DNA of 64,000 bases, taken from NCBI GenBank assembly GCA_001632425.1, contig KV425574.1:34705-98704 (forward strand), in the 5' to 3' direction. The stretch is from Neolentinus lepideus HHB14362 ss-1 (Eukaryota > Basidiomycota > Agaricomycetes > Gloeophyllales > Gloeophyllaceae). The position numbers were made by a program, and so were the translations under genes. Below are positions 44,424 to 56,000 of the stretch, piece after piece (within the stretch, counting starts at the first letter, position 1; each line of letters starts with the position of its first letter). The notes beneath the pieces were generated by a model, which did no database searches, was not told the origin of the DNA, and was given only the letters and a program-made list of their open reading frames with translations.

Positions 44424-46643
44424 ATGGCCGCGCCCAACAATTCCAAGGACGCTATTGCGCAAGCAGACAAGCAGTTGCTGGCGGAGCTGGGCTACAAGGA
44501 GGAGTTCCAGAGAGCTTTTACGCCGCTCGAGGTAAATTTGCTCAAGTCCGATTAATCCGAGCAGTTTGTTAACGGAGACACCATAGGTATTCGGAATAGC
44601 CTTTAGTATCATTGGCCTACTGCCATCGATCGCGTGAGTATCGTCAGTAGCTGAGAGGTCGCGTTTCTTATCCTGATTTGCGTCAAGTTCGGTCTTGCTT
44701 TACGCGCTTCCCAATGGGGGTGCATCTGCGATGGTCTGGGGTTGGGCCGTGGCTAGCATTTTTATCCTGTTTGTTGGAATGTCCATGGCAGAATTAGCGT
44801 CTGCGGCGCCTACGTCTGGCGGAGTATGCATACTTCTTCCCTCTCGAAATATGTTGACTCATCATAGTCCGTCACATAGCTGTATTTCTGGACACACTCC
44901 TTGTCATCTCCGCGATGGAGGAATTTGCTGGCATGGATTGTAGGATGTGAGTACAATACAGCACCATTTCCTGACGGTGAGATATCTGATCTTATCCATG
45001 TGTAGATTCGAACACAATCGGGTCCATTGCGTCAGTCGCATCCATAGACTGGGGATGCGCAGTGCAGGTCATGGCAGCAGCCAGTATTGGCTCGAACCTC
45101 GAGTTCTCAGCCACGAACGGGCAGACATTGTGAGGGAAAACATCCTACTCGCTGATTCCGTATTAATCATATCTTTACGCCATAGCGGGTGCTACGTAGC
45201 GATCGTTCTGACGCAAGCCATTCTCTGTTGTTTTGGGACGCGAGTTCTTGCACGTCTCCAAACAGTTTATGTAATCTTGAACGTCCTGTAAGTCGCAAGC
45301 TGATTCTCAGACAGACAAATCGTTCAGTCATATCTCCTGTTCAGGCTCTGCTTGGCGGTTATCATTGCTCTTCCCGCGGCCACGCCCTCCGAGTTCAAGA
45401 ACAGCGCGAGCTACGCTCTTGGCAATTTCTCAAATGTGAGCGGGTGGCCAGATGGGTTTGCTTTCATCCTCAGCTTCCTCGCGCCCCTCTGGACTATATG
45501 TAAGTTGGTTTTCGAAATAAGACTGTCCGAGAGTTTGCATTGACGTTTATTCCCAAGGTTCATTCGATTCGAGCGTACACATCAGCGAGGAGGCGTCCAA
45601 CGCTGCGACGGCAGTTCCCTGGGCTATCGTCAACGCTATTGGTATTGCAGGTATTCTCGGATGGGGTGAGTCGAAACGCAGATCGGACTATGCGCATTTT
45701 TTTGAATATTAGTGTCGTGCGGCGCGCAGCCATCAACGTGTCGCTGGCATTTTGCATGGGCACGGACCTGGATAGCATTATCAACAGCCCCATCGGCCAG
45801 CCTATGGCCCAGATCTTCTTCAACAGCTTCGGGCAGAAGGGAACGCTCGGAGTCTGGGCAATTGTCGTACTCGTACAGTACGTTACATTTGAATTTATTT
45901 GGTTCGCGCTGACAGCGATCACGTCAGATACATGATGGGCTCGAGCATGGTACGTCCGGGCATGATACTCCCATCACATTTAATCCTGAAGCTTTACGCA
46001 GGTCTTGGCTGCGTCCAGACAATCTTTCGCATTCTCCAGGGACGGCGCGTTGCCGTTCTCGTCTGTCTTGTACCGCATGAACGGCTACACCAAGACACCA
46101 GTCAACACCGTCTGGTTCGTCTGCATCTTCTCCACCCTTCTAGGCCTGCTCGCCTTCGCGGGGACCGGCGCCATCGACGCGGTGTTCGCCATCGGCGTTG
46201 TCGCGCTTTACGTGGCGTATGCGATCCCGATTATGGCGCGGTTCATGGGGAAGAATGATTACAAGCCCGGACCGTTCAACTTGGGTGTGTTTGTGAGTAG
46301 CAGCTATTTTTTGTCTCGGTGTGTGGTGTGCTGATGCGATGGTTTGCAGTCGCTACCTGTGGCCATCATCTCGGTATTGTGGATGGCGTTCATGGGCGTC
46401 GTCTTCCTGTTCCCTACGAGCCCGCAGACCAGTGTCGCAGACATGAACTACACCATCGTCGTGCTTGGCGGTGTGCTTATTCTCTCCTTGATGTGGTACT
46501 ACTTCCCTGTGTATGGTGGGGTGCACTGGTTCAAGGGCCCAGTGCCGACCGTCGATAGGAAGTATGAGTCTTGGGAGACGAGTAGTGAGGTGGAAAAGGA
46601 GAAGCGCGACGTTGTCGATGTAAAGAGTGTCGAGGCGTCATAA
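44424..46643 (+). CDS. APC-family amino acid/GABA/choline-type permease
   Basis: Twelve exons (44424-44531, 44587-44633, 44688-44823, 44880-44946, 45006-45129, 45186-45287, 45345-45499, 45558-45665, 45730-45877, 45928-45949, 46002-46292, 46350-46643) give 533 aa. Family landmarks are ELGYKEEFQRAFTPLE before TM1, FGIAFSIIGLLPSIAS, the ELASAAPTSGGLYFW loop, SNTIGSIASV, DSSVHISEEASNAATAVPWA, ASRQSFAFSRDGALPFS and NDYKPGPFNLG. These are characteristic of the GABA/choline (Uga4/Hnm1) group. About 12 helices are expected in the plasma or vacuolar membrane, with proton-coupled uptake. A charged Lys/Glu/Asp tail ends the protein. Substrate is not determined. Confidence 0.93.
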
Positions 46644-46822
46644 TTTAGATTAACAATAGGAAAATTATTAGATGTAATACTGTAATGCTGATGAGCTCTC
46701 GTGATTCGCACCATACATATCGTCTTTCAGACCTGTTTCTTGGCTCCAGTCCTTATAGAGGTACTACTTTCGGTTGTGTCCTCCGTCTAACCATCTAGGT
46801 ATGACTCAATACTTGCACATAT

Positions 46823-48131
46823 TCACTGCGCATGTGGAGTGTCCTCACATAAGTGCTGCGATAGAGATGCAGTTCTGCGAGGGGGATGCTCGTTGAGTCG
46901 AGAAGCGTTGGAGTAGTAGGCCATCGCACTCTGTGACCATAGTTGCACGACACGCAGGTGAGGGCACAAAGTCACCTCCGATCTGTTTTCTGCATCGTAC
47001 AGGACGAGAGGATCTAGGGACAAATCATCACCACCGCCGCCGAGGATAAGCTCCTCAGTCGATGAGAAATGCCGCAACAGTTCCAGTATCATTCCACGCT
47101 CCCCATGCAATCGAGGACACGCGTCGCAAAGCAAACTGTACTGCTCTCGGAGACTAGTTTTGCATTGCATAATACCTGCCAGCTGCTTCCACCCAAGGCG
47201 GGAGAGCTGGGCGCCGGGACGATATATGTCTTTCATAAACTCGTCATGCCTGACGTAGTCAACTTCGAGAGTCCGAAGCGCAGGAAAGACCAGAGTTTCG
47301 AGTCCTGAGTTGGACATGCTTGGTGTTTGGTGCTTGCCCTGATTGATTTCGCACATCATGATTGACAGTCTTCATCGATGAATAAACATCAGCGAAGATG
47401 CCAAGCGGGAGATCTAGTAGAGCATGGGACACGAAGCAATTTTTCAAACCGCAGTGACACCGTCGAGGTCTAACGACAGTCAAGCTGTTGCTGAAGAACT
47501 TGAGATACTCTTCCACCGGTACTTCGACTAGTGACAACTCCTTCACGCTGGTAAAGCCATGCACCGGCAGTAGTTCATTGTGGCCGCCGGCCCCGCAAAT
47601 CCGCAATCGAGTCAGTTGAGGAGAAGGCCCCTTGAACATTACTGGTAGCGTCGCATGAACATCCAGGTGCCGTGAGATGAGTCTATACAGAAGTCTACGC
47701 TTCTGCAGCGGGCCCGGCGGGGGATATTGGTGCAGACCAAATCCATCGCATCGAGTATTTCTTGTGTAGGCATCTGTAGGTACCTAGATAGAGCCCACGA
47801 GGCCAAGGTGCAAGCTAGCTGATGAACTAACTGTTCTGAGATCGCTCCAATATGATGCGAATATCACTGAATGTTGAGGAAAGCGGTTATATAGATATGA
47901 TCCCAGACAGTCTGGTTGCGAATGGCGAGGGCTTTCCATGTCCGTGACACGAGCGAAGCAGTTAAACAGGAGGGAGTCGTTGAGTTCGGGTAGAAAGTTC
48001 CTCGTTTGTATCGTATCTTCACAACATTGGGGGTCCATGCCATAGGTTACAGAGAACTTGAGACAGTTCATAGTAAGTCCTGTCTGTCTCACTCGTCCAA
48101 CAACTAGAAACTCACAGGCGTCGGTGTACAA
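46823..48131 (-). pseudogene. F-box/LRR-like gene, broken or incompletely modelled
   Basis: The minus strand has three successive open segments with F-box/LRR character. From the 5' end these are LPELNDSLLFNCF (48131-47784), then QLTRLRICGAGGH and VKELSLVEVPVEEYLKFF (47639-47370), then LETLVFPALRTLEVDYV and HLRVVQLWSQSAMAYYS (47310-46823). The order resembles Agaricomycete F-box proteins, which end in hydrophobic LRR-like repeats, but I cannot join the segments with convincing splice sites, and stops lie between them. A pseudogene is likelier than an intact gene. Confidence 0.4.
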
Positions 48132-48274
48132 GACCTGCAGTTCAAACGCTCATCAAGTATCTGTATCTCGGCGAATCCCGATCACAGGCAGCGTGTGTGG
48201 CTTCCACGAAACATTAATATTCATATCCATTCTACTGCATACGGACCACGAAACCTAACTCACATAGATGCATT

Positions 48275-48751
48275 TCAGTAATTTCCACGACGAAGTAAAT
48301 AACTTATATACCATTCAGGGAGTGGAGGAGTCCTATCAATAGTATCATAGAAAGTCACGTTGACGAGGGCACAGAACCGTTCGCGGATGGCCTCTCTTCC
48401 GTGTCCATGCACATGAACATGCCCCTGGCAATCCCCAATCTGGCTTGCCCATCGCAGCCTAAAGAAACGGTCCCCTTTGTTCTGTCCGCAATGACCGAAA
48501 GTAGATTCTGAGATTTTGAAAGTGAAGAGGGTCGTGAACTGCCCCTCTGAGTTTTTACAGTTCGCGCTACACTGGCACAAGTCCAGCACAATCAACCTAG
48601 GATTGAGCAAACTTGAGCAGAGCCACTCCGTACAAAGTCGCGAGCCAGGAAGCGTGTACTCTTTTGCACAGGTAGGAGAGTAGAACCATAGTTTGCTCAG
48701 CTGGTGAATCAGCCGGAGACTGCAGCAATAGGCCTTCAATTGAAGCGGCAA
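48275..48751 (-). CDS. Hypothetical ORF, F-box-family-like C-terminal fragment
   Basis: A 158-codon open frame has hydrophobic alternation with many Cys and a His-rich stretch (GHVHVHGHGRE). It follows another F-box-like remnant on the same strand and could be the C-terminal piece of a second copy. No domain is recognised and no start signal is convincing. It may be non-coding. Confidence 0.25.
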   Translation of the reverse strand: MPLQLKAYCCSLRLIHQLSKLWFYSPTCAKEYTLPGSRLCTEWLCSSLLNPRLIVLDLCQCSANCKNSEGQFTTLFTFKISESTFGHCGQNKGDRFFRLRWASQIGDCQGHVHVHGHGREAIRERFCALVNVTFYDTIDRTPPLPEWYISYLLRRGNY

Positions 48752-49297
48752 TATGAATGCTTCGACACTGTATAATCAGATTATGGCGTGGAGGAAGATG
48801 AGGCTATCCATCTGACAGCTTAACATTTTCGATGGAGCGAGAGGTTCAGACTGTCAGAATATCGATAACAAGGGGACTCCATCCGAGTATACCCAAGACA
48901 CAATGACGCCGTCCAGAACTCTCGACCGGAAACCACAGATTCGTTTGTTGATGTCCCGGACAATACCAGATGTCGAGCAAAAGATCATCGAGATTCAGAG
49001 CCAAAGACCCCTTCTAGGATGTTCTTCGCGAAGTCGCCTGCTTGTATTGGGAGTCCCTCTGGCAATTCCATTCCAGTCATCCTTCAACCGCAGAACCGTG
49101 ATCTGACTGGCCAAAAGAAGACGAGGAGGATGGGGACGAACAATGCCTACATGAGGTTTCAGACACGTCGACGGCACAGCACCAGCCTTGTTCCCTGCCA
49201 CGAACACTGCCCTCAAGGTCGGAGAACGGAGGACTGCCAACTGCATTCGTGAACTTTCTGAAGCACAAGGCGCGTGGGAAAACGACATTGAAAGCGT

Positions 49298-49340
49298 TGA
49301 CGTGTCAAGTGCGCTTCAGACGTGGCGCACCTTTATAAAA
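49298..49340 (+). promoter_or_regulatory. BiP promoter: UPR-like elements and TATA box
   Basis: TGACGTG at 49298-49304 lies within a near-palindrome TTGACGTGTCAA. A second GACGTGG lies at 49319-49325. TATAAAA at 49334-49340 is 46 bases before the ATG. ACGTG-cored elements are the known binding sites of unfolded-protein-response bZIP factors (Hac1/XBP1; Cib1 in basidiomycetes). Their position just upstream of the ER chaperone supports UPR control, by inference. Confidence 0.6.
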
Positions 49341-49385
49341 GTCGGTAAGCAGTTACTGGGTTGCTCACTCTCTCCTGCAACCATC

Positions 49386-51777
49386 ATGTCTCGTCGACCG
49401 ACGCGTTCGCAATCGCGGCGCATGGCGTCCTCACTTTCTCTTCTCTTCTTTGCTTTCCTCGCTCTCATTCTCTTATGCCCTCCTGTACACGCCGAGGACA
49501 AGAAGTCCGAATACGGAACTGTCATTGGTATTGATTTGGGTACAACATATTCTTGTGTGGGCGTACAGCGGGGAGGACGCGTAGAAATTATCGCAAACGA
49601 CCAGGGTCACCGTATCACTCCTTCATGGGTCAGCTTCACTGACGATGAGCGGTTGTAAGTAGCAACCGACAGTTATTGTCATTCTGAGCTTCTGACGCCC
49701 ATCCTTTTCCAGAATCGGTGACAGTGCAAAGAATGCCTACCACTCTAACCCGGAGAATACTGTATTTGATGCGAAGCGGTTAATTGGTCGTAAGATGGAT
49801 GATCCCGAATTACAGCGGGACATGAAACACTGGTATGTTCTACTATTGCCTTACAATATGATTTGTGGTGATGAACGTCTCATTCAGGCCCTTCACTGTC
49901 CATGAGAAGAGCGGTAAGCCTGCTATCCAGGTCAAGCATAGGGGCGAGTTGCGTGACTTCGTGAGTGCTTTCTTTCATGCAAGGAGACATCGAAACTCAA
50001 TGACTCGTCCAGACTCCCGAGGAAATCAGCGCAATGGTCCTGACGAAGATGAAGGAGACTGCTGAGGCCTACCTCGGCAAGAAGGTTACCCACGCCGTTG
50101 TCACCGTTCCTGCCTGTAAGTGCGACTCTGTCGCTATTGTTGCTACTTCTCACTCCTTTCTGTTAGACTTCAACGACGCTCAGCGTCAGGCCACCAAGGA
50201 TGCCGGCACAATAGCTGGTCTTACGGTCCTCCGTATCATCAATGAACCTACTGCCGCCGCCATCGCGTACGGTCTCGACAAGAAGGGCGGCGAATCCCGC
50301 ATTATTGTTTATGATCTCGGTGGAGGTACCTTCGATGTCTCCCTTCTCTCCATCGACGACGGTGTCTTCGAAGTGCTTGCCACTGCTGGTGACACCCACC
50401 TTGGTGGTGAAGATTTCGACAATCGTGTTATGGAGTACCTCACCAAGCAGTACAAGAAGAAGACCGGTACCGACGTCTCGAACAACCTTAGGGCTCTCGG
50501 TAAGCTGAAGCGCGAGGTCGAGAAGGCCAAGCGTACGCTTTCGAGCCAGCAGTCTACTCGGATTGAAATCGAGAGCTTCGAGGGAGGCAACGATTTATCG
50601 GAGACGTTGACTCGTGCCAAGTTCGAAGAGTTGAACATGGACTTGTTCAGGAAGACCATGAAGCCTGTTGAGCAGGTCTTGAAAGACGCCAACGTCAAGA
50701 AGGAGGAGGTTGATGAGGTGTGTTTTATACTGTTGGCTGTGGAGTATGCGCTGACGTTTTTCAGGTCGTCCTTGTCGGTGGTTCCACTCGTATCCCTAAA
50801 GTCCAGCAGCTCCTGAAGGAGTACTTCGGCAAAGAGCCTTCCAAGGGTATCAACCCAGATGAGGCTGTTGCCTACGGTGCTGCCGTTCAGGGTGGTATTC
50901 TTTCTGGTGAGGCTGGCACCGAGGACGTCGTCCTTGTCGACGTCTGCCCCCTGACCCTCGGTATCGAGACCACCGGTGGTGTCATGACCAAGCTCATCCC
51001 CCGTAACACCGTTATCCCCACCCGGAAGAGTCAGATCTTCTCCACCGCGGCTGACAACCAGCCCACGGTGTTGATCCAGGTCTACGAGGGTGAGCGGTCG
51101 TTGACCAAGGACAACAACTTACTGGGCAAGTTCGAGTTGTCTAGTATCCCCCCTGCGCCCCGCGGTGTCCCCCAAATTGAGGTCACCTTCGAAATTGATG
51201 CTAACGGTATCATGAGGGTCTCCGCTGCTGATAAGGGAACGTAAGTGTCATCTCATTATTCTTAGTCCGTTCCCTCTATTTACTCTCCGTGTTCAGTGGC
51301 AAGTCCGAGTCTATCACGATCACCAACGAGAAGGGTCGTCTTTCCCAGGACGAGATCGAGCGCATGGTGAAGGAAGCCGAGGACTTTGCCGCTGAGGACG
51401 AGGCCCAGCGCAAGCGTATTGAGGCCCTCAACAGCCTGTCGTCGTTCGTTTACGGTCTCAGGACCCAGGTCACCGACTCGGAGGGGCTTGGTGGTAAGCT
51501 CGCGGACGCGGACAAGAAGAAAATCCTCGCGGTTGTGAAGGAGACGACTGACTGGATTGACGAGAACGGCACCTCTGCGAGCGCGGAGGATCTTGAGGAG
51601 AAGCTGACTGGTGCGTTTCAATTTTGCAGCATGACGGTGTCACGGATGCTGACTTATGGTTCTGCAGAGGTGCAAAGTGTTGTAAACCCTATCACGAGCA
51701 AATTGTACTCTGAGGGTGGGTACACACCAGGACCTGAAGATGACGAGGATCCTATCCGCTCGCACGATGAGCTATAG
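49386..51777 (+). CDS. KAR2: ER Hsp70 chaperone BiP/Kar2
   Basis: Eight exons (49386-49654, 49713-49832, 49888-49960, 50013-50115, 50167-50717, 50765-51240, 51297-51610, 51668-51777) encode 671 aa. A cleavable signal peptide ([19 protein letters not shown], about residues 16-34, ending near VHAED) is followed by the Hsp70 signatures [25 protein letters not shown] and [17 protein letters not shown]. The substrate-binding domain contains [17 protein letters not shown], and the C-terminus is HDEL, the ER retention signal. It folds and translocates secretory proteins and gates the UPR in the ER lumen. The length and all motifs are standard. This gene has the most codon-biased sequence in the window, consistent with high expression. 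Confidence 0.98.
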
Positions 51778-52082
51778 GCCGGGTGCTCAAAAAACGCCTA
51801 CTGTATGTCTTTACGACACTAATTAGAAGGAATTATTATTCGGTCACGCTGTCGCTTGTATTTATAACTTGATAACCCTGAGGACGCTTGGAACTGAAAC
51901 GTCGGAACTTGTGAGACAGAATATAGATCTGAGGGTGAAATGTCAGTGAGATGAGAGGTACAATTGAGAAGAGATGGGCTATGAATACAACGTGCGAGAG
52001 TACACGGGCACAAAGACGAGAGACGTAAGAACCAAGAAAGAAATACGATGGACAGCAAGGAAAACGACTAGCTATCAGGTCT

Positions 52083-52878
52083 CTAGCGGGAAGATACCTC
52101 GTCGGGATCGTAAGGCAGAGGTGGTATAGTGATCGCGCGATAAGGAGCAAATGGCATTATATTGCCCTTCGAGTCGTTCTCGGATGGGCACACGGCCAGA
52201 ACGAGGCGGAATGCGTCCTTGCCATTGAGGTAAAAACGATACAGGCGCTTCTCGCGTATGAAGCCGAGGGATTCGTACAGGGAAAGGGCTGCTGAGTTGT
52301 CGAATTCCGTCTCCAACACAATCTTCGAGACCAGGCAGTGAATACAAGGGTGATTGAAGCAAAAGCATTGCTCGCACCTCTTCAACTCCGTGTTGCTTCA
52401 TGATATCAATCGACTTGCGGACAAGGGATGTGGCTATCCAAACGTCACGGATTGTCGAATCCGGGGAGATACTTGCAATGAACAGGGACATACCTATTCC
52501 TCTTTTCCTCCACATCTTATTTACACTTAACATTGCAATGTAACCTCGGTTGGCCGAGTTTCGGTGCATACTCTGCTTGCATACTATCACCCCGACAGGA
52601 TCGGTCGAATTCGCAGGAAATGCCTAAGGAGCGAGGGGGAGGTCGGAGTCATGCTGACTGCTCGAGTGGCCTGTAATCTCACAAGGAACGATAGATGCGG
52701 CCTATACTGTGTTGTTCATCACTTTCTCCGATCATATACTCAGACGAACGTACCATTGATGCAGGAAGTACCGATACGTATATATCACATACGGCTCGCT
52801 GAGTTCATTCTGAACAAGTGCCATAATGTGAGGTAAATCAGACTCTCCGACATACTGACGGTACTCGATTTCGGACAT
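52083..52878 (-). CDS. NAA30: NatC N-terminal acetyltransferase catalytic subunit NAA30 (Mak3)
   Basis: Five exons (52878-52754, 52701-52683, 52623-52494, 52433-52378, 52322-52083) give 189 aa, the size expected for NAA30. The GNAT fold is recognised by [48 protein letters not shown] with the acetyl-CoA-binding RxxGxA, and [23 protein letters not shown] text (here [19 protein letters not shown]) with [19 protein letters not shown]. NatC acetylates N-termini beginning Met-Leu/Ile/Phe/Trp on ribosomes together with Naa35 and Naa38. Exon 2 is only 19 nt, but it supplies the expected WPHLSFL. The gene is convergent with BiP and divergent from NUP192, only 157 bases away. Confidence 0.9.
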
Positions 52879-53035
52879 AGAGGGAGAGAGAAAGAGAAAG
52901 AGGGCCGCGCACGAGGCCATGTCACCTGTCACGCACGCGTCGAACGGCATCGGCGCGTCTTTGCCACTCAACATACGCAGCTTTTGACACAGAACTTGAT
53001 TGTTCTGGTGCGTTGCAGAGGCCAGAACGCGCAAC
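52879..53035. promoter_or_regulatory. 157-base bidirectional promoter, NAA30 and NUP192
   Basis: The start codons of two divergent housekeeping genes lie 157 bases apart, so both core promoters must share this interval or extend into transcribed sequence. A GAGAGAGAAAGAGAAAGAG purine tract occurs at about 52881-52900. No TATA box is visible. Confidence 0.55.
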
Positions 53036-56000
53036 ATGGATTCTCTTGCTCATCTACGGGCAGCTCTCGTCAGTACTCTCACCCCCAACGGTCCTCGTCA
53101 CGGTGAACAAGAACTCTTCGACGAACTGAATGAGTCCAGACAACAGTTGACCAGGGTATTTGATGTCGGACCGAGAAATGCACAGGAGCAGAGGGAGCTG
53201 TCATCTGGTGCGTGGTACATCCGACGCATATATACGCTTCGCTGAAGCAAAGCAGGCAAGATGGTGGTGGAGGGGAGACAATTGGTGATCAATCCGGACT
53301 TCGCCCGCCAAGTTACGTTCCTCTCTGAGCAGCTCGACTGCTCAGAGAGATACTGTGCTGGCGTCATGCACTCTGTGGTGACCGAAAATCCCAATCTGAA
53401 CCCTGTCGCCGCAGTCGAGAAGGCGATAGTGCGCCACCATCAGAGGCGGCGGGACCTTGCTGAATGTCTACGCCTCATCTTCGAGGCATGTGAAGTTTCA
53501 CAAACTCATGATCCGCCGCAGGTCTTCCGCGCAATTGCTGAGCTCACTATGGGCTATCTTATCCCGCCGACTGACTCTGCAAAGACGGGGCCTGGTTTAG
53601 CCATCAAGATCTTCAATGAAATCGACAAATTAGCGAACGAGCTTGTAAAGACACAGAACGCAAAGCTAAATGCAAAAAGTGAAACCGTCATCCCAGAACC
53701 TGGTGAGTTTCCCTGCGGCGCAGCCTCTGAGAAGTGTCTCTAAGATGACGTTCCTAGGTCGTCCCGGCGCTTTAGCACAAGACATCTTGGATACGCGAAT
53801 CGAGTATCTCAAAGCGGAGCGACGCACGCTCGCAACCTCCATATTCCTCATCTTCCACCTAAACTATTTCTCGCGCTATGACCTGGAGCGATGCATAGAA
53901 TGGCTGTCCAACAACCCGAACCACGCCATCACATACTACATCCTCACTGCGGCGATTGTCGCTTTCAACACCGTGGATCAGAGGAAAGTCCGCGCCGAAA
54001 ACAAAGCTGACGTGATGACCACAGCATTGCCTTTCTGCAAGAAGAAGCTTGATCCTGTGACGTCGTGGAAAGACCCGGCATTGAAGGCCGTCGTGCTCTT
54101 AGGATGGTCCATGTATCTGACAGATCGGAGGCTTCATGATGACTCTCTGGAGGAAAGCGATGGTTTCAGGGCAGATCAGCTGGAAGCTTACCTGTGGAAT
54201 GCTGTCCAAAGTGATGCATTCCAATATATGCTGCTTGTGACTCTCAGGCTCCAGCGGTCTCTAAGAAGCTCGCTCCCTTCGTCCTTCGCGAAACAGCTCG
54301 CGCTCCGTTTAGATGCGGAGGGTCTTCCCGAGCTCCCGGACTCAGACTTTAAGCTGCCCATGCTCGAGGCTTTCGAGGGACTTCTTCGCGACCTGATCAC
54401 GAACGCACTTTCGGAGCTACGGAAAATCAAGCAAAGACAAGAGGATTTAGTGCTGACAACCTCTCGCGCGGACCGAGGACGAGCAGGATCCGTCCGACCT
54501 GGGGGGGTGCGGTTCGCTCCTGCTAACGACCAGCGGCCTCCTCGTAACGACATCGCCGTACTTTTCGCTTTTGTCGGTGCCCTATACACCGCCCTCCCAC
54601 CCGACAGCGCCCTGCAATACTGGGGTGCACAACCGTCCCAGACTCCTCGTACTTCATATCTCGTACTTCGTGAGATGGTGGAACAGAAGCTGCCTTCATT
54701 CTTGCAATGGGCTGTATGGTCTACTCAAGCGCGGGATCCGGATATGTCAACCGCTCTATATGATCTGCTCTCTGGTCTATCCAAAGGCCCTCAGTGTAGC
54801 GAACTTGCATACAACTTTATGGCGCGCGGAGCGGGTGAGGTGATTCCTGGCAGCAACCTGCCCTCATCCCACGGCAATGGGTACTCCAGTGTACCAATGG
54901 TGTCTTGGAACACTATATTCGGACTATTGGAGTCTTGGGCCGAAGATGCTGCGAACAGCCGTCCTCAACTTCCCTTGCCCCCTGCGCAGCCTTCCCATCA
55001 GCCATGGCAGCAGGGACCTCCTCCACTTCAGTGGCCGACTGAGAAATTGGTACTGTCAGTAAAGGATGTCTACCTTGCAGATGCTTTTCTGCGACTCCTT
55101 GCGGTGGTGGTTGCTCATTCGCCTCCCGTCCGCGCAGCCATATATTCGCACGTGCAATTCCGTGCCATTCCAACCCTACTATCCCTCATCCCGCTCTCCG
55201 TCCCTCTTGAACTGAAGGGTGCCGTTTTTGAAACCCTATCTGCATTCTGTCTGCCTGGCGCGGGCATGATTGGGGTTGATACGTGCAAAAATGTGTGGCT
55301 TGTCATGGAGCGACAAGAAATCATCAACGTTCGCGGCTCCCGCATGAGTCTTGCGGCAGTCAGAGGTGTGGAAGTCGAACTAGATGAAGTTGAAGCGGTA
55401 TACAAGCAATACCCGGTGACAATAGCATTCCTAAAACTCCTGAGTACACTCATCCACACGCCAAAACGTATCCCACTGAAGACCCGCATGATCGATGGTG
55501 AGCCCACGAACACCATCCCCGACAATCTTGGAGGCACGTACCGACTGCCTGGGATCGGACCTTTCGTGAACTTCGTCTTGGACAACGTGTTCACCAGGAT
55601 CCCTTCGCGGGAGTACCAGAAGCTGACCGACAGACTGCAGTTAAACGATTTGTGCCTATGCTTTATGGAGCGCTGTCTTGCGAGCTACGAGCTTGAAAGT
55701 CTTTTCGGTGTCCAATCTGGAGATTCCAGGCTGAAACCGGAATCACTGGCGAACTATCTCGTGCACCCTGGCTTCGAAATAATGAAAAGACTTCTTACAA
55801 ATACTCCGATTCAGACAACTATCTTGTCGTTCATCACCGAATGCTTGGGAGAACTCGACAGAGGCAATACAGATCACGAACCTTTCCTGTCTAGCATGGC
55901 AACCCGCGTAATGCGTATCATTCTGCGTGTATTAGAAACTCAGGATATTTTTGTCGATATCTTGACACCTTTACTTGCGGAGATGGACGCCATTCCTTTC

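Noticed and set aside
52500..52760. Apparent frameshift in NAA30
   Set aside because: A 19-nt exon at 52701-52683 flanked by good splice sites restores WPHLSFL and the correct frame, so the gene is intact.
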